This document shows, piece after piece, positions 1 through 11,829 of a DNA stretch of 64,000 nucleotides. Source of the DNA: Ilex aquifolium (lineage: Eukaryota > Streptophyta > Magnoliopsida > Aquifoliales > Aquifoliaceae); NCBI GenBank assembly GCA_951799425.1, contig OX637409.1, forward strand, positions 9,582,960-9,646,959, read 5' to 3'. The notes beneath the pieces were generated by a model. It was given only the letters and a program-made list of their open reading frames with translations, searched no databases and was not told the DNA's origin. Within the stretch, counting starts at the first letter, position 1, and each line of letters opens with the position of its first letter. Both the position numbers and the translations under genes were made by a program.

Positions 1-540
1 ATTATGACTAATTGATGCATTGTGGACATATCGCACTGCTTTTAAAACCCCAATTGGCATGTCTCCGTATAGATTGGTTTATTGAAAAGCTTGTCATTTA
101 CCTGTGAAATTGGAACATAAGGCATATTGGGCCATTAAAATGTTTAATTTTAGTCTTCACAAAGCTAGTTCTTTACGAAAATTATAGATAAATGAGCTTG
201 AAGAGATTCAGAATGACGCTTATGAGAATTATAGAATTAGCAAAGAACGAAAGAAGGTGTTTCATGACAAAAATATTTTATGAAAAACTTTTACACCTTC
301 ACAAAAGGTTCTTTTGTACAATTCTAGATTACATATTGTTAAAGGAAAACTTCGTACTAGATGGAGTGGTCCATATATCGTTAGAGAAGTTTTTCCTTAT
401 GGGGCGGTGGAAATAGAAAATCCCAAGAATGGAAATACTTTTAAAGTTAATGGGCAATGATTGAAACCGTTCTTGGAAGGAAGTGTCGTAGAAATGGAAT
501 CCATCAAGTTGGTGGATCCCCAATATGAATAATTTGTCTC
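1..540 (+). pseudogene. Athila-type integrase C-terminus (fragment)
   Basis: The plus strand reads, with interruptions, as the C-terminal part of a Ty3/gypsy integrase. Visible blocks are DALWTYRTAFKTPIGMSPY, then a HLPVELEHKAYWAIK block, then NELEEIQNDAYENYRISKE, then [18 protein letters not shown] with a GAVEIENP tail. The HLPVELEHKAYWAIK and RTRWSGPFIV-type blocks are typical of the Athila lineage. A TGA near 279 and a TGA near 458 break the frame, so this is a dead copy. The catalytic core lies outside the window to the left. Lineage is inferred from these motifs. Confidence 0.85.
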
Positions 541-924
541 TAACATTCAACCCAATTGTTGTATATTATTTTTCTTTTTGATTTCTCCTTTTAGTTTTAT
601 ATGAGCTATTGCAGATGTACGTGCATATAATATCAAATTAGGTATGTTCTCCTTTACCCTTACCGCTGTGTTGTTGTTGTCTAATTATACATTGGGGACA
701 ATGTACAATTTTGAGTTTTTTTTTTTTTTTTGGGGGGGGGAGGGGGGGGGGGGTGAGCATGTTCTAGACATTTTACATTGTGCACATGCATTTACAATAT
801 ATAGTACATGACTTAACAAATTTTTTTTTTTTTATAATTTTGATGATCAAGTTTTGCTATTTTAGTAGGTAGGCATTTGGGTTGGATGATATTTTTTCTA
901 AGTATGGAAATGGGGAAGCCACTG
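541..924 (+). other. post-pol spacer of the Athila element
   Basis: Non-coding. It contains the short box ATTGGGGACAATGTAC near 690, which often follows pol in Athila-like elements, and a T-run followed by a G-run (about 716-755). No env-like reading frame is visible, so the element either lost env or never had it. Confidence 0.5.
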
Positions 925-1210
925 GCCATTGCGTCCGGACAGTTTATCCCTTGCGTCCGGACAATGTAGAGATGGTGTCAAACCTTCTGAAATTTGCGTC
1001 CAGACATCACTTTATTGTGTCCGGACGTAAACTTAATGGGTTGTGTTCTCCAGAACACGCGTCCGGACGGTAATGTTCATGCGTCTAGATGCAAATACTA
1101 ATCATTTTCAATTCCAGAACACACGTCCAGACGTGACTTGACATGCGTCCGGACGCGTGATATTTAAGGTTGATTAATGAGGTTGTTGGGGTGCGTCCGG
1201 ACGCTTGTGG
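925..1210. repeat. cluster of palindromic GCGTCCGGACGC motifs
   Basis: The self-complementary core CGTCCGGACG recurs at 931, 953, 1016, 1059, 1145 and 1193, with further decayed copies (CGTCCAGACG, CGTCTAGATG). Spacing is irregular, so this is not a simple tandem repeat. A TATA-like box (TATATAAA, 1217-1224) follows the cluster directly, so it could act as an upstream promoter region. The same motif occurs again inside the neighbouring LTR at 2440-2570. Confidence 0.75.
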
Positions 1211-1225
1211 AAAATCTATATAAAC

Positions 1226-2237
1226 AAGCTACCTGGACGATTTTCTGCATCCTCTTCTTAAACAGTAAATTTTTGCATACTTGTGAATATTTGTATTAGT
1301 TGTCTTGCTGAAAAAAAAAAAAAGAATAACAATATGTCTAGCTATGAAAAAGCAGATTGAAAAAAAGAAAAAAACTAGCAAGCATGGTTTTGAAAAAAAT
1401 ATGAGCAAGTGTTGGTTGAAGAGTGAAAAGCTATGGAAAGAAGTTTGGTTGTGCAATGTATATGTTCTCTCGGGATAGTCTTTTGAATTTCTGAATATCC
1501 TTCGTTTCAAAACTCTAATCCCAAGGCCCCATTACAACCTTAAATAAAGACATTTCTAATCTCAAGAGTATATTGGTGGATGCATGACTTGTCTGAATAA
1601 GGAAAATAATGGTGATTATTTGTTTATTGTGTGTTGATTTCCTTTCATGAGACTATGTCAAATCTTTTTCTTTTAGATGACGATTATTTTAATAGACATG
1701 TGAGCATTATTTTGTTTTGATTTAAATATCTTCTTATCACATGTGATATTTGAGGAAATAATCAGTATAATCTGAGAGAATCTTTTATGAGTGAATTATC
1801 TAGTGAAATCTGGCATTGAGACGAATAGTTGATAGTTGTAGAGGTGATTACCGAACAAATTATTGACTTGGTATAGTTAATTCACACTACACACGAGTTT
1901 ATATGGGAATATGATATGTGTATACATTTATATAGCGTAAAGTTTTGTATTTTGCTTCGCATGTGCTTATTAAAAGGCTTACAGTTTAGAATTTTTATAT
2001 TGTGATAGCATTTTGTGTCATAAAATTGTTATTCAGATATTTGATGACAGAGTGATGTTTGTGGGTATCATCTCTGAAAACTCTCACGAGACTATATTCG
2101 TCCACTAGGGGGAACCTAGGAGTTTAAAGGCTTGTTGCATATACTAAATGCAATCGTGAGTCCTACGAAAGTGGAGATGGTTTTGTTTTATTTTCTCTTA
2201 CCTTACTAGGGACTAGTAAGGAATAGGTTGGGGGGTG
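1226..2237 (+). other. Athila-like 3' non-coding region with polypurine tract
   Basis: No coding sequence. It contains an A-rich block, a CCCCATTACAACCTTAAATA box near 1530, a CGTCCACTAGGG box near 2099 and a TCCTACGAAAGTGG box near 2161. It ends in a polypurine tract, GGTTGGGGGGTG (2227-2237). The same ordered boxes recur at 3.4-4.3 kb, so both stretches are 3' ends of related elements. Confidence 0.6.
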
Positions 2238-2439
2238 TGATTAGTATCGGATAATGCATCAGTTTGGTGGGTAAAATTAGTCATTTGTACGGGATGGATT
2301 GATAAATGTATTGATTTATTTAAGATTTGATGATATGTTAGTAATGGAAGGAGTGTGTTTGTTTTACAGGTAATTGATCCAAATTGGAGCCATAATGGTG
2401 GATGTAGAGTGGAAGCTGAAGATGAAGTTACTGGAACAT

Positions 2440-2566
2440 GCGTCTGGACGGGGATTTCTATTGCGTCCGGACGGGATTTCCAGAATGGGAAGGCGAAGGT
2501 CTTGAAGGACTGGTGTTCACTGTCAAGTGCGTCCGGATGGTTGATCCCTTGCGTCCGGACGCATGT
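2440..2566. repeat. second cluster of GCGTCCGGACG motifs
   Basis: Four close copies of the palindrome occur upstream of the LTR TATA box: GCGTCTGGACGG, GCGTCCGGACGG, GCGTCCGGATGG and GCGTCCGGACGC. The differences are single transitions at CpG sites, as expected if the motif is methylated and deaminating. Confidence 0.7.
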
Positions 2567-2629
2567 TATTGAGGAGCGAGGACTCTGAAAGAGGAGTTAG
2601 ATTTTGACTAGTCTTCTAGTGGGAGAAAG

Positions 2630-2637
2630 TATATAAG
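2630..2637 (+). promoter_or_regulatory. TATA box of Athila-like LTR
   Basis: TATATAAG lies about 65 bp downstream of the palindrome cluster, in the expected place for the LTR promoter. Called by position and consensus only. Confidence 0.45.
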
Positions 2638-3060
2638 GAGGAAGTAATTGTTATAGAAAGGGAGGATTATTATTCAATTTTCATTATTTTAATTCTAGTT
2701 GATTTTTATTATGTCTGGCTAAGAGGTTTGACTAAAGATAGGGGAGAAATTTTCAATGAAGTATGGTATTATTATTGACTTAATGGTTTAATAGTATGTG
2801 ATATTTTTTTAATTCGACTTTTGTTCTTTTTGGTAAATTTTTTGCTCTGTAAAGATTCTTGAATCGTTGTGTCTTATACATTGATTACTTGAATTTCCCT
2901 GTGAGACAAATAACTAGTTATTCCCTGCTTAAGTTGATTAACATTGTTCCACATAATAATATAACTAGAGGAATGTGTGGTTAGGTCAAGAATTGGTTTG
3001 CTAAGAGGATTTGATTTGTTGTAGACTCCGGGCACGGCAAATGCTTACAATCGGTAAACA

Positions 3061-4285
3061 ATTCTTTGATTTTTCTGGATAAACCTTTGGATATAAAGTG
3101 TGGTGTTTTCGTGTTTTTACTGTTAAATTTTCCAATGGGGGTCAATTGATAATTTCACTCTTGATTGTGTTAGGAAACTAAGTCATTAATAATTATGTAT
3201 GGATTTGAGAGGGCGTCCCCGATGCTTTAGTACTTTACATATTGTTTTAAGCAACGTATTCTAATTTTATCAGTTAAAACACTTTTTCCAAGAACATTCT
3301 TCATAAGTTTGTTAATTGACTTGATTTGGTGACTGTTGTTTTCACAATTCCCTGAGAGTTCAACTTCAAATTTCCAAATATATATTACATTACACAGCCT
3401 GCGCTTGAGTTTACATTTTTTAAGGTGTAGCACTATGAAAAAAAAAAAGGAAATAAAGGAAAAAAAGAGAGAGAGAAAAAATGAAATATTTTTTAAAAAG
3501 TGTTGGAAAGGGGGAGATAAGAGAAATACATGTTTGAAGAAACATATATTTTGAGTTATTATTTCTAAACAAGAAGATTTGGGTAGAAAAATTATATTTA
3601 CAGGATACCCTTTTGAATTACTTATTATCCTTCAATTCTATAGCCCATTTCGCCAAGGCCACATTACAACCGAAGAAAATCCTATTTGATCTTAAGAATT
3701 GTGGCGAGTGTATGTACGCAATAATAAAATATGAGATATATTAACTATATTACTTTCATTCGCTTTAACATTCTTTCATGAGATTATGTCAATGTCGTTT
3801 CATTTGAATAATGTTCTTCTTTTAGAAAAATATATGTGAGTTATATTTTTCTTTTGACTATAAAAATTCTTCTCACATATAACCAGTAAGTGAAATAGTC
3901 ACTATAATCAGAGGTTTTCTGTTCTGAAGGTGAATCCTTAGTGAAATTTGTGTCGAAGCTAAAATTTGATAGCTAATATAGATGTGAATACTTTAACATA
4001 GCATTTAAATCCATAGTTTAACTTTTATGTGAATACTCTGAGTGGATGGTGAATTGTTTTAATTTTTTTTGTTAATTAGTAATTAATAATATGTTCTAAA
4101 TTTGTGGATGAATAAAAGAAAGTTTGTAGGTACCTTTTCTAGAAACCTTCATAAGACAAAACTCGTCCACTAGGTATCACCGAAGGGTTTAACGGCTTGT
4201 TACATATGCTAAATGCAATTGTAATTCCTACGAAAGTGGCTTTATATTTTTATGTTAGGAACTAGAAATGCTTAAGTTAGGGGTG
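3061..4285 (+). other. second Athila-like 3' non-coding region with polypurine tract
   Basis: The order of boxes repeats that of 1.3-2.24 kb: an A-rich block (3435-3480), GCCACATTACAACCGAAGAA near 3657, CGTCCACTAGGTATC near 4165, TCCTACGAAAGTGG near 4227, and a polypurine-like TTAGGGGTG ending at 4285. Sequence identity is only moderate, so this is a diverged relative of the first copy and not a recent duplicate. No coding region is supported. Confidence 0.55.
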
Positions 4286-4524
4286 TGTTGAAACTTCAAC
4301 ATTGCATTATTTTATAACTTAACATATTCACTTTAGGTTTGCTAGTATACTAATTCATTTTATTTAGTGTAGTTTGCATTTTAAGCTTTAATTTCTATGT
4401 TGCAAGTATTTTAGGTGTAAATATGAAGAATAAGCATTGATTTAATGGCAAAAAAAAGAGTTGAGATTAAGTTGCTCGGGATAAGATGAAGCCGAGTCCT
4501 TGGAGATCAATTTTAGAAGAATAA

Positions 4525-4625
4525 TAGAAGTTCTATTGGTAGTAGAACCATGTTCTACCGGTTGGAAATGTTACAGTACTTTTGTTAGAGAAGTCCTACC
4601 GGATGGTCTACTGGTAGCAAAGGAC
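4525..4625. repeat. cluster of CTACCGGTAG-type palindromes
   Basis: Imperfect copies of a palindrome centred on ACCGGT recur at about 4530, 4550, 4595 and 4610 (GTTCTACCGGTTGG, GTCCTACCGGATGG, GTCTACTGGTAGC). The layout resembles the CGTCCGGACG clusters, but the core sequence differs. Confidence 0.55.
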
Positions 4626-4901
4626 ACAGTACTTTCAGAAGTTTTATCAAACAGAGGTTTTGCGAGAACTCTTTTTCCCAGGCATTGACTGACTGAATAT
4701 TCAAAGATATCTTTCAAGATCTTCCAAGACTTTTATTTGAGAAGAAAGAGACAAATTAGGAAATGAATTTTTGGCTAAATCCTAGAGATATTGCTGGAGA
4801 TAGTTTTGGAGATCTTTTAAGAATAAGAGATAGACATAATAGGAAAGATGTTCTCTGAAAAATCAGTTGGATCTCTATCTATATCTCTCTCCCTGTTTTC
4901 C

Positions 4902-4908
4902 TATAAAT
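4902..4908 (+). promoter_or_regulatory. TATA box of second Athila-like LTR
   Basis: TATAAAT follows a CT-rich stretch about 280 bp downstream of the CTACCGGTAG cluster. Assigned by position and consensus. Confidence 0.45.
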
Positions 4909-5760
4909 ACCAACCATTGGGAGTTCTTAAGACAAGTTCTTCCTACTTGGATGTTCTCCAAGAGGGGGTACTCCTCCTTCTTCACCATTGTTCTTAGTTT
5001 AGTTTTAGTTTGCAAGTAAGGTTCTTCTTTATTTACGGTATTTTATTTTATTGTAATTGCTTTCAATTCCTTATTTTAATTACAAAGTTCTTCTTTCAAG
5101 TTTGTTTCAATACAAGTTTTATTTATTTGATTTTATTTACATATTTTCTTTAATTGCTTTCAATTTCAATTCAATCATGTTTGAGTAGTTTCTTTTCTAG
5201 ATAATTGTAGGGGGGATTCCCAATCTAATTGGTTTGCATACGTCTATGTTATTTGTATGCAATTAGGCTTGGTAGAAATAATTGTGGTATTTTCTGCAAC
5301 CTTTAGAGTACCGATTTTTTCATCATAAACTATCTTTCAATTGCTATATTAATTCTTTCCAAGTTTTTCGTTGAAAATCATTCATCTGAAGTAGTTTGAA
5401 TACAAAAACAGATGAGTTACAGATTTAGATTGCAAATTTATATTCATGGGTGGGATGAAATCCGAAGATTATTTGATTTTTTCTTTTTATTGAATTCATC
5501 TTTAATTTAGTAAGTTTCCTAAAACTCTCAACTTTCAAAGAACTCTTTATTTTTATTTATCACCATTCAAGTTTGTCATTTGTTTTCCCTAAGGAGATGA
5601 CCACGATAATCGACCGAGTTACTAAATGATATATTCATGCGCTTAGGAACTACTTTATTATGTACTCACTTTTGAGGTCAAGTAAGTTTGATAAGAGGTG
5701 TCTCATCTATGGGGATCTAAATAGGACAATGAGGAGAGTGATTAGGCTTTGAAAATAAGT

Positions 5761-7204
5761 CAAAAGAAGTACTGTGAGTGAGTTATAGGAGTGAGAAGAG
5801 GGGTGGTTAAAATAAAATTTTGGCATCTAGGGTTGTTGGAGGTTGAAGATGAAGTGGACCAAGCAGATCACTGGACACCCCGACGGCGAATGATGATGCG
5901 TCTGGTGTCCGATGGACCTATGTCGGTCCCAAAAGTCCCGTAACGTCCGTGCAGAGGCCCTGGTAAAAATTGAGGTTAATCTGATACCTAGATAAATAGC
6001 TGCTGTAAAATATTCGTTTTGCCCTCTGGGGCCAATTTGACCCAGTTTTGGAGGGATTTTTGCCAAAAAAAAAAAATTATATTCACTCTTAGGTAGCTTA
6101 ATTGAGTATGCGTATGAAATTTCATTAAAAAATAATATCGTTTCATTTTTTACTATTTTAGATCAAAATACCAAGACTGGTAGGGTTTCTCAATTCCGGA
6201 ACAAGCGATGCTTTTCAAACTCATATCTAAATTATTTCATGTTATTCATGATGTTTTAGCATATTTTGAAATATTTGATTAGGTGTTTTGAATATTGACT
6301 TGGATCCGTACCCGAAATAGGGTTTCTGAGTGCAATTCGCGCTAATGTTTGAAATGATCATATTGGTTGAATTACTGATACTATTTGGAACTCCGAGATC
6401 CTTTTAAATGAAATGTCAATTCACACAGGTTAAAGTGGGAGAGGGTTTATGTTCCAGGTTGAGGTCATAAAGGATTTTTCATTGAGTTCGTAAATGCCTA
6501 GGTGGCCCTGTTAGTCTTCAGACTTGGTTACCGATGTGATTTGAGGGAACATATCTTTCTTGTGGTGGAAGTCCCCTAAAAGATTTATTTGATTGATCTG
6601 GATGATCATATTGACCCTGAGTGGTCTGTTAGGATGATAGCTCACTGGTGTAGCACTGTATACAATGTTCTGAAATATCTTTTATAGTTTTGCTTAACTA
6701 ATACTCTTTCATATGAAATGACGTTGTTTATCTTATATATGTATCAAATGTTCGTTTTGCTTTTGTTCAATCATGCTAAACTATGTATCTTCAAACTTAT
6801 TTGCTTGGAAATTGAGTTGCTCTACTGAATTATTGATGCTCACCCTACAATATTTCTCCTTTTTTTCAGATTAGCAAGTTTGTGATTGTTCGAACTGTGT
6901 ATTTTTCCTTGGTTATTATTGAAGTGCTGAAATGTGTTATGTTTTAAACATCGAGTTGTGTGATTATTTGTAGTAAAAGGGTCATAACTGAATAATTTAT
7001 TACATCTAAAGCGTGTAAATTATAATAGACTAGATGTGCGTGTTTAAAATATATATGAAATTGATATCAAAGTTTATTCATTATTTAGAGACTGTATTAT
7101 TTAGTAATTATAAAGGTTATTAACGCTTTGAATTATATAAAAATGGCTCGTGGTTTTACCCTAGGAATACTATGAAGGGTTTCAAAAAATTTTGTTGTGT
7201 AAGG
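5761..7204. other. unassigned, probably decayed LTR-derived sequence
   Basis: No coding region is supported. The first 300 bases carry irregular motifs near 5880-5960 (GACGGCGA, GTCCGATGGAC, AACGTCCGTG) that recall the palindrome clusters. The rest is AT-rich with no recognisable ends. Confidence 0.4.
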
Positions 7205-7327
7205 TGCAATTGCAATTTTGTAGCACACCACTTAGCTAAGTATGCAAGATGCTTTAATGAATCTGATGAATGGGAAGAAATGACACCTAATGTCATAGTG
7301 CCTTTCTTTTTTTCTGAACATTTCTGA
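7205..7327 (+). pseudogene. C-terminal fragment of an RNase H-like (RVT_3-type) domain
   Basis: A 40-codon open stretch ends at TGA (7325-7327) and reads CNCNFVAHHLAKYARCFNES followed by DEWEEMTPNVIVPFF. The VAHHLAKYA block followed by a W and a hydrophobic tail resembles the end of the RNase H-like domain found in plant LINE-derived and RVT_3 proteins. The rest of the domain is not visible upstream, so this is at best a remnant. Confidence 0.4.
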
Positions 7328-9386
7328 TTAATGAAAATTTATTGCTTCTTTCAAAAGAAAAAAAAAACATCATATCATTTAGTTTTTATTTCTAATTTTT
7401 TTTTAAAAAAATTAGAAATAGCCCGTACTCATATAATTGCTTATTCATCCTGTCAAAGCACTTGTAAAACTCTAGTTTGCATTGAATTTTGTCTATTCCT
7501 ACAAAAGTTTGGTGGGTCCAAAAATGCGTGTCTATAATAGACTCATGTCAAGATCACGAAAAAATATTTAATATAATGGTAATGTCAAGTCAATATTATT
7601 ATATAATAATATTAATTAATAATATATAAATAAATAAGAAAATAGACCCCACATAAACTAATAACTATCTTTCATATAAATTAAAAATTACTCATTCTCT
7701 TTCTATGTAAATTAATAATTATCTAAGTGAAATTCATCTTACTAATTCAATATTTTATTATTAATTGACGATAATATGTAAAAATACTGACATGATATCA
7801 TCGTTGTATTGAATATTTACTCTAACACCCACACTGTCACACACCCCTTTGCCGAAAAAAGGGTAACATGGGATTAGCAAAGTGGAAAATGCATAAAAGC
7901 GAAAGGCGTGTGAAAGGGAGATAGAGGGAAGGAGAGGGGGGACGTTCGAAAGTGAGAGATGAGAAGAGAACTGGAGGAGCATCAAGCACCGTCGGTCAAT
8001 AAATCTACGTTCCAGATATCCTGTCGGGGACCCCAACTACAGTTCGTCAAAATAAGGGGACCCACCTTATCACTTGCACATTGCTCCTTAGATATTCGGT
8101 GCACTTGTGCTAAAGCTCCCGACAAAGTTTTGTGTGGATTTAATATTCGGTGTAAAAACTTTACACGAGAAATTTTTGACACTTACCACTTTGTCAAATT
8201 TTTCTTTTTTACAAAAACTCAACTTCTAAGTCTTACAAATTAATTTTGTGACACTTTTTCATTGGGTGTATCCGTATATACATCACATGGTGTGTTAAAT
8301 CCATACAAAAATTTAGTTCTTTACATGCACTTACACTTTTTAAGTTTTCGTACAACGCATAAACACTATCAAATTTTTTTAAAAATAATAGAAGGCAGGA
8401 ATTGACACCTTCCCGTAAAAATATTTGTTTTTACTAACACTCTAGAAAGACTTGCATTCAATTTTTGAACTTATTTAATTGGATCTACGGTCCAATTGAT
8501 TTACTTTCCAATGTATCTTTCTACCATGCGATATTTAGAATCACAACAGCAAACTTGGATCGGGCCAAGAAGTCCAACCTAGAGATTGGGAATAGGCTTA
8601 ATAGTGACATAATAGCCACTCTCTCTCTTTCTCTGTCTCTCTCCCTCTAACAATCACGTGGTTAGTGGTTACGTACAGTCAAGACTTTATTTTTAACGTC
8701 AGAAGTTTAAAACCCACTAAATGTAATTAAAAAGACAAATTTTATCAAACTTAATACTAAATTTGGATGCGTGATTAAGATTTAGATGTGCCACTATTTT
8801 AAAGTTTGTGAAAAAATTCAAACTCGATACAACCAAAATTTAACCACTTTACTTAATTTAGTGTACGTGAAAGGATTAATCTCAGAGTTACCCCCATAGT
8901 GTAAGGAGTCATATGACTAAATTTTAATCCACGTTTCTCTTCCCATGGTTGTCATTTGACATATATTATATAGTGTGTGACAAACGACCTTTGATGTTAG
9001 ACAACACCGCTACGCATGTGAAATGCAGTTTAATTACAAAAAAAAAAACTATATTTTGAATTAAAACTGGGGATTAGCTAATGGACCAAAAAAGATTTAG
9101 CGAGAAGATAATGCTCATAATTTTTAATTAATTTTTGCCTGTTAGGGCGGATTCGAGCACACGCAACAGTAGGACAATATATATATGTCACTTTCTTCTA
9201 GAACGCATACATCATCAATGATAAAAGATAGCAAACCCAATTTATATAGTGGAGTACTGATTACTCCACCAGTGAAAAATCAGAGACTCTATACAACCGA
9301 AGGCAAATATTCTTGTATTTTTCTTTTTGCAATGATGAAGCTCGTAGGGTCATTTTGTATGAAGCTCGTAGGGTCCTTTTGCACTT
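7328..9386. other. AT-rich intergenic sequence
   Basis: No gene supported. It holds a short T/A repeat near 7590-7640 and a CT microsatellite at about 8621-8646. Short open frames on both strands lack domains and overlap each other. Confidence 0.5.
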
Positions 9387-9391
9387 ATTTT

Positions 9392-9949
9392 TGATGGGCC
9401 AAACCCAAGAGTCCAACTCCAAGAGATCCAGCGCTCAAAGTGATGCACGTTCGATCAAGCTCATTAGGAGGAACTACATCAGCAGCTACATCAGGGGAGC
9501 ATGCAAGACAGCAAGGGAGCACTCAAGACCCTCACCTCCACCACCTTGGAAGCAGTCAACTTTCCTCATCATTTGAGCGAGTATCATGGAGAGCACCTCA
9601 ACGGTCTCACCCGTTGAGGAGAAGCCGCAAGCCCCACCAGAATAGTTGGGTAGTTGCTGTTAAGTAGCATCAATCTGTTGGGGAACGACTATAAATTGTA
9701 AAGTCCCACCAACACTTGGGGGGCATCACACTCTATTGAGCACATAGCTCCTCTCCCACTCTGAACTTGTACCCTCTGCTCTCCCTACACTCTTGAATTA
9801 ATAAAAGACCCAGCGACCCTAGCCATTCAGAAGTGAACATAGGTCATATTGACCGAACCACTATAATTTTTATTTTCTCTCTACTTTAATTACTGCATTT
9901 ACTACTCACACTTGACAGGTGGTGTACAAACCCAATTTGTGCATCATCA
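9392..9949 (+). repeat. 5' LTR of gag-only element
   Basis: A TATA-like box TATAAATT lies at 9690-9697 and a polyadenylation-like AATAAA at 9800-9805, placing R within about 9720-9830. Most differences from the 3' LTR are transitions. Confidence 0.9.
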
Positions 9950-9950
9950 G

Positions 9951-9970
9951 TTTGGCGCCGTATGTGGGAA
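9951..9970 (+). promoter_or_regulatory. primer-binding-like site
   Basis: TTTGGCGCCGTATGTGGGAA follows the 5' LTR directly. It is nearly identical to the site next to the LTR of the Tat element at 47006-47025, read on the minus strand. The TGGCGCCG core fits the 3' end of a tRNA such as tRNA-Asp; the exact tRNA is inferred. Confidence 0.7.
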
Positions 9971-10033
9971 TTGACAAAATTTTCATTTCTAAACACTTTC
10001 TCTGTTGAATCAGTGGCGATCACTACCCGATTG

Positions 10034-11134
10034 ATGAACCAGCCTGAGGATAACCAACCAAGAGAAGAGGAGGTTACTCCTCCCCCAACCAATCCTGTCC
10101 TAAGTACACAATAGATGCTGGAGACTATGCAGGAGCTTGTGACCCAGAACCAACACATCCTTCAACTAATGATCGTTGCGCAAGGAGGAGCACAACCTGG
10201 ATCTCAAGTGAGAGGAGTTCCACGCCTTGGGCGTCAAGGAGCTCCCCACATGGGTGCTCCCTATTTGGGCGCCACCTTTGAAGCCCACTTGGGCGCCCCA
10301 CACAGGGGAGGTCCCCATGAAGGACCTCCACCTCCTCCTCCAGCTCCTGCACCACATGGTGAAGACCCTCATCTCCAAGAGGATGAGGGTGAAAACCAAA
10401 GCATGGAGCATGGGAGCCATTTTCATGATCATTCCAGAGGAGCTCCCAACCATTGAGATGAGAAAATTAAGGAGGTACAAAATCAATTGGGTGACATCTT
10501 CAACGCTATGAAGGCACAGAGACCCGAGACAGTGGACTACCTTGTAAGGCGAACAGACACACCTTTCAAGCCAGACGTGGCGAACTACCCCCTTCCTCAA
10601 AAGTTTAAAATGCCATCTGTGGAGACCTTTGACGGAATGAAGGATCCACTAGACCACCTTGAAACTTACAAAACTCTAATGCAACTGCACAACGTTCCCG
10701 ACGAAATCATGTGCAGAACGTTCCCAACTACCTTGAAGGGATCAGCGCGACAATGGTTCGCCAAACTCACCCCAGCCTCTATAGGCTCCTTCGCTGAACT
10801 GAGCAGATCATTTGTGACACAGTTCATTGGTGGACGCCGCCAGCAGAAGCTTGTCACCCATCTGCTCAGCATAAAACAAGATCGAGATGAGAGTCTAAGG
10901 AGTTACCTCACTCGTTTTAACGAGGAAGTCCTCCAAATTTAGGAGCCCAATGACAAAGTCACCATGACCGCCTTCCTGGGAGGCCTCTGCTCATCGAGTT
11001 TCCTCTTTTCAGTAATGAAGCAACCACCAAAGAGCATGCCAGAACTATTGGCAAAAGCTCAAAAATATATGAATGCTGAGGAAATCAACAGGTCTAGGCG
11101 AGGTGAATCATCTCGCGGATCGTCAAAAGGTTGA
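10034..11134 (+). pseudogene. retrotransposon gag, single frame with three nonsense codons
   Basis: One frame runs from ATG 10034 to TGA 11132-11134 and is interrupted only by TAG 10112-10114, TGA 10454-10456 and TAG 10940-10942. Each can be explained by one C-to-T change (CAG or CGA). The N-terminus is Pro/Gly/His-rich. The retrotransposon gag domain follows: FKMPSVETFDGMKDPLDHLE, TLKGSARQWFAKLTPASIGS, FVTQFIGG and DESLRSYLTRFNEE. There is no zinc knuckle. Gag forms the virus-like particle shell. No frameshifts are visible, so decay is by point mutation alone. Confidence 0.85.
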
Positions 11135-11138
11135 CCTG

Positions 11139-11700
11139 CCTCTGCACTGTTCTTAAACAGGCAGCCTATCCCCAACTTAACGGCTCTCTCGCGGGTCGTC
11201 AAAAAAGCTTGGCCTCTGCACTGTTCTCATACAGGCAGCCTATTTTCAGCTTAGCGGCTCTCTCGAGGGTCGCCAAAAAAGCCTGGCATACTTCTACACT
11301 GCTCTTAAGCAGGCAGCCCACCTACCTCTGCACTGTTCTCAAACAGGCAGCCTATCTCCAGCTTAGCGGCTCTCTCGCGGGTCGTCAAAAAAGCTTGGCC
11401 CCTGCACTGTTCTCAAACAGTCAGCCTATCTCCAGCTTAGCAGCTCTCTCGCGGGTCGCCAAAAAAAGCTTGGCCTCTGCACTGTTCTCAAACATGCAGC
11501 CTATCTCCAGCTTAGCGGCTCTCTCGCGGGTCGCCAAAAAAGCCTGGCATATCTCTGCTCTGTTCTTAAGCAGGCAGCCTACCTCTGCACTGCTCTCAAG
11601 CAGGCAGCCCACCTACCTCTGCACTGTTCTCAAACAGGCAGCCTATACCTCAAGCTTAAGGACTCTCTCATGGGTCGCCAAAAACTCAGTCTCAAAAGGT
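11139..11700 (+). repeat. minisatellite, about 74-bp unit, inside the gag-only element
   Basis: A unit containing CTCTGCACTGTTCTCAAACA, GGCAGCCTATCTCCAGC and GCGGCTCTCTCGCGGGTCG is repeated about six times. Shorter variants of about 35 bp keep only the first half (near 11290, 11560 and 11600). It lies directly after gag, where complete elements would have pol. The 218-codon open frame through it (11131-11787) only reflects a unit with no stops and is not called a gene. Confidence 0.85.
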
Positions 11701-11829
11701 GTAGCTCTCTCACGAGCAATCCTCAAACTCTGTATTTGCTCTCGCGCAAGCAGCCTACCTCTCTCTCCAGGTAATTATGTTAAATAATTTAATGTTTGGA
11801 ATAACATTGTTTTTGACATCTCCAACACA

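Larger units (their letters stand above)
2238..3060 (+). mobile_element. Athila-like LTR, first copy (3' end approximate)
   Basis: The LTR is taken to begin at TGATTAGT directly after the polypurine tract. It contains a second cluster of CGTCCGGACG motifs (2440-2570), then a TATA box (2630-2637) and a transcribed T/A-rich region. No second LTR pairs with it in the window and I could not fix its 3' end, so the right boundary is a guess. Confidence 0.5.
4286..5760 (+). mobile_element. Athila-like LTR, second copy (3' end approximate)
   Basis: It starts at TGTTGAAAC after the polypurine-like tract. It contains a cluster of CTACCGGTAG-like palindromes (4525-4625), a TATA box (4902-4908) and a long T/A-rich transcribed region. 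Its far end holds the box GACCACGATAATCGACCGAG near 5600, and a closely similar box occurs at 61.8 kb, which links the two loci to one family. The right boundary is not fixed. Confidence 0.5.

Noticed and set aside
7961..8243. Overlapping frames on both strands near 8 kb
   Set aside because: No domain, no codon signal, and both strands are equally open.
11131..11787. 218-codon frame with repeated QAAYLQLSGSLAGRQKSLA blocks
   Set aside because: It follows a 74-bp minisatellite that happens to lack stops; it overlaps the gag stop in another frame and has no known domain.
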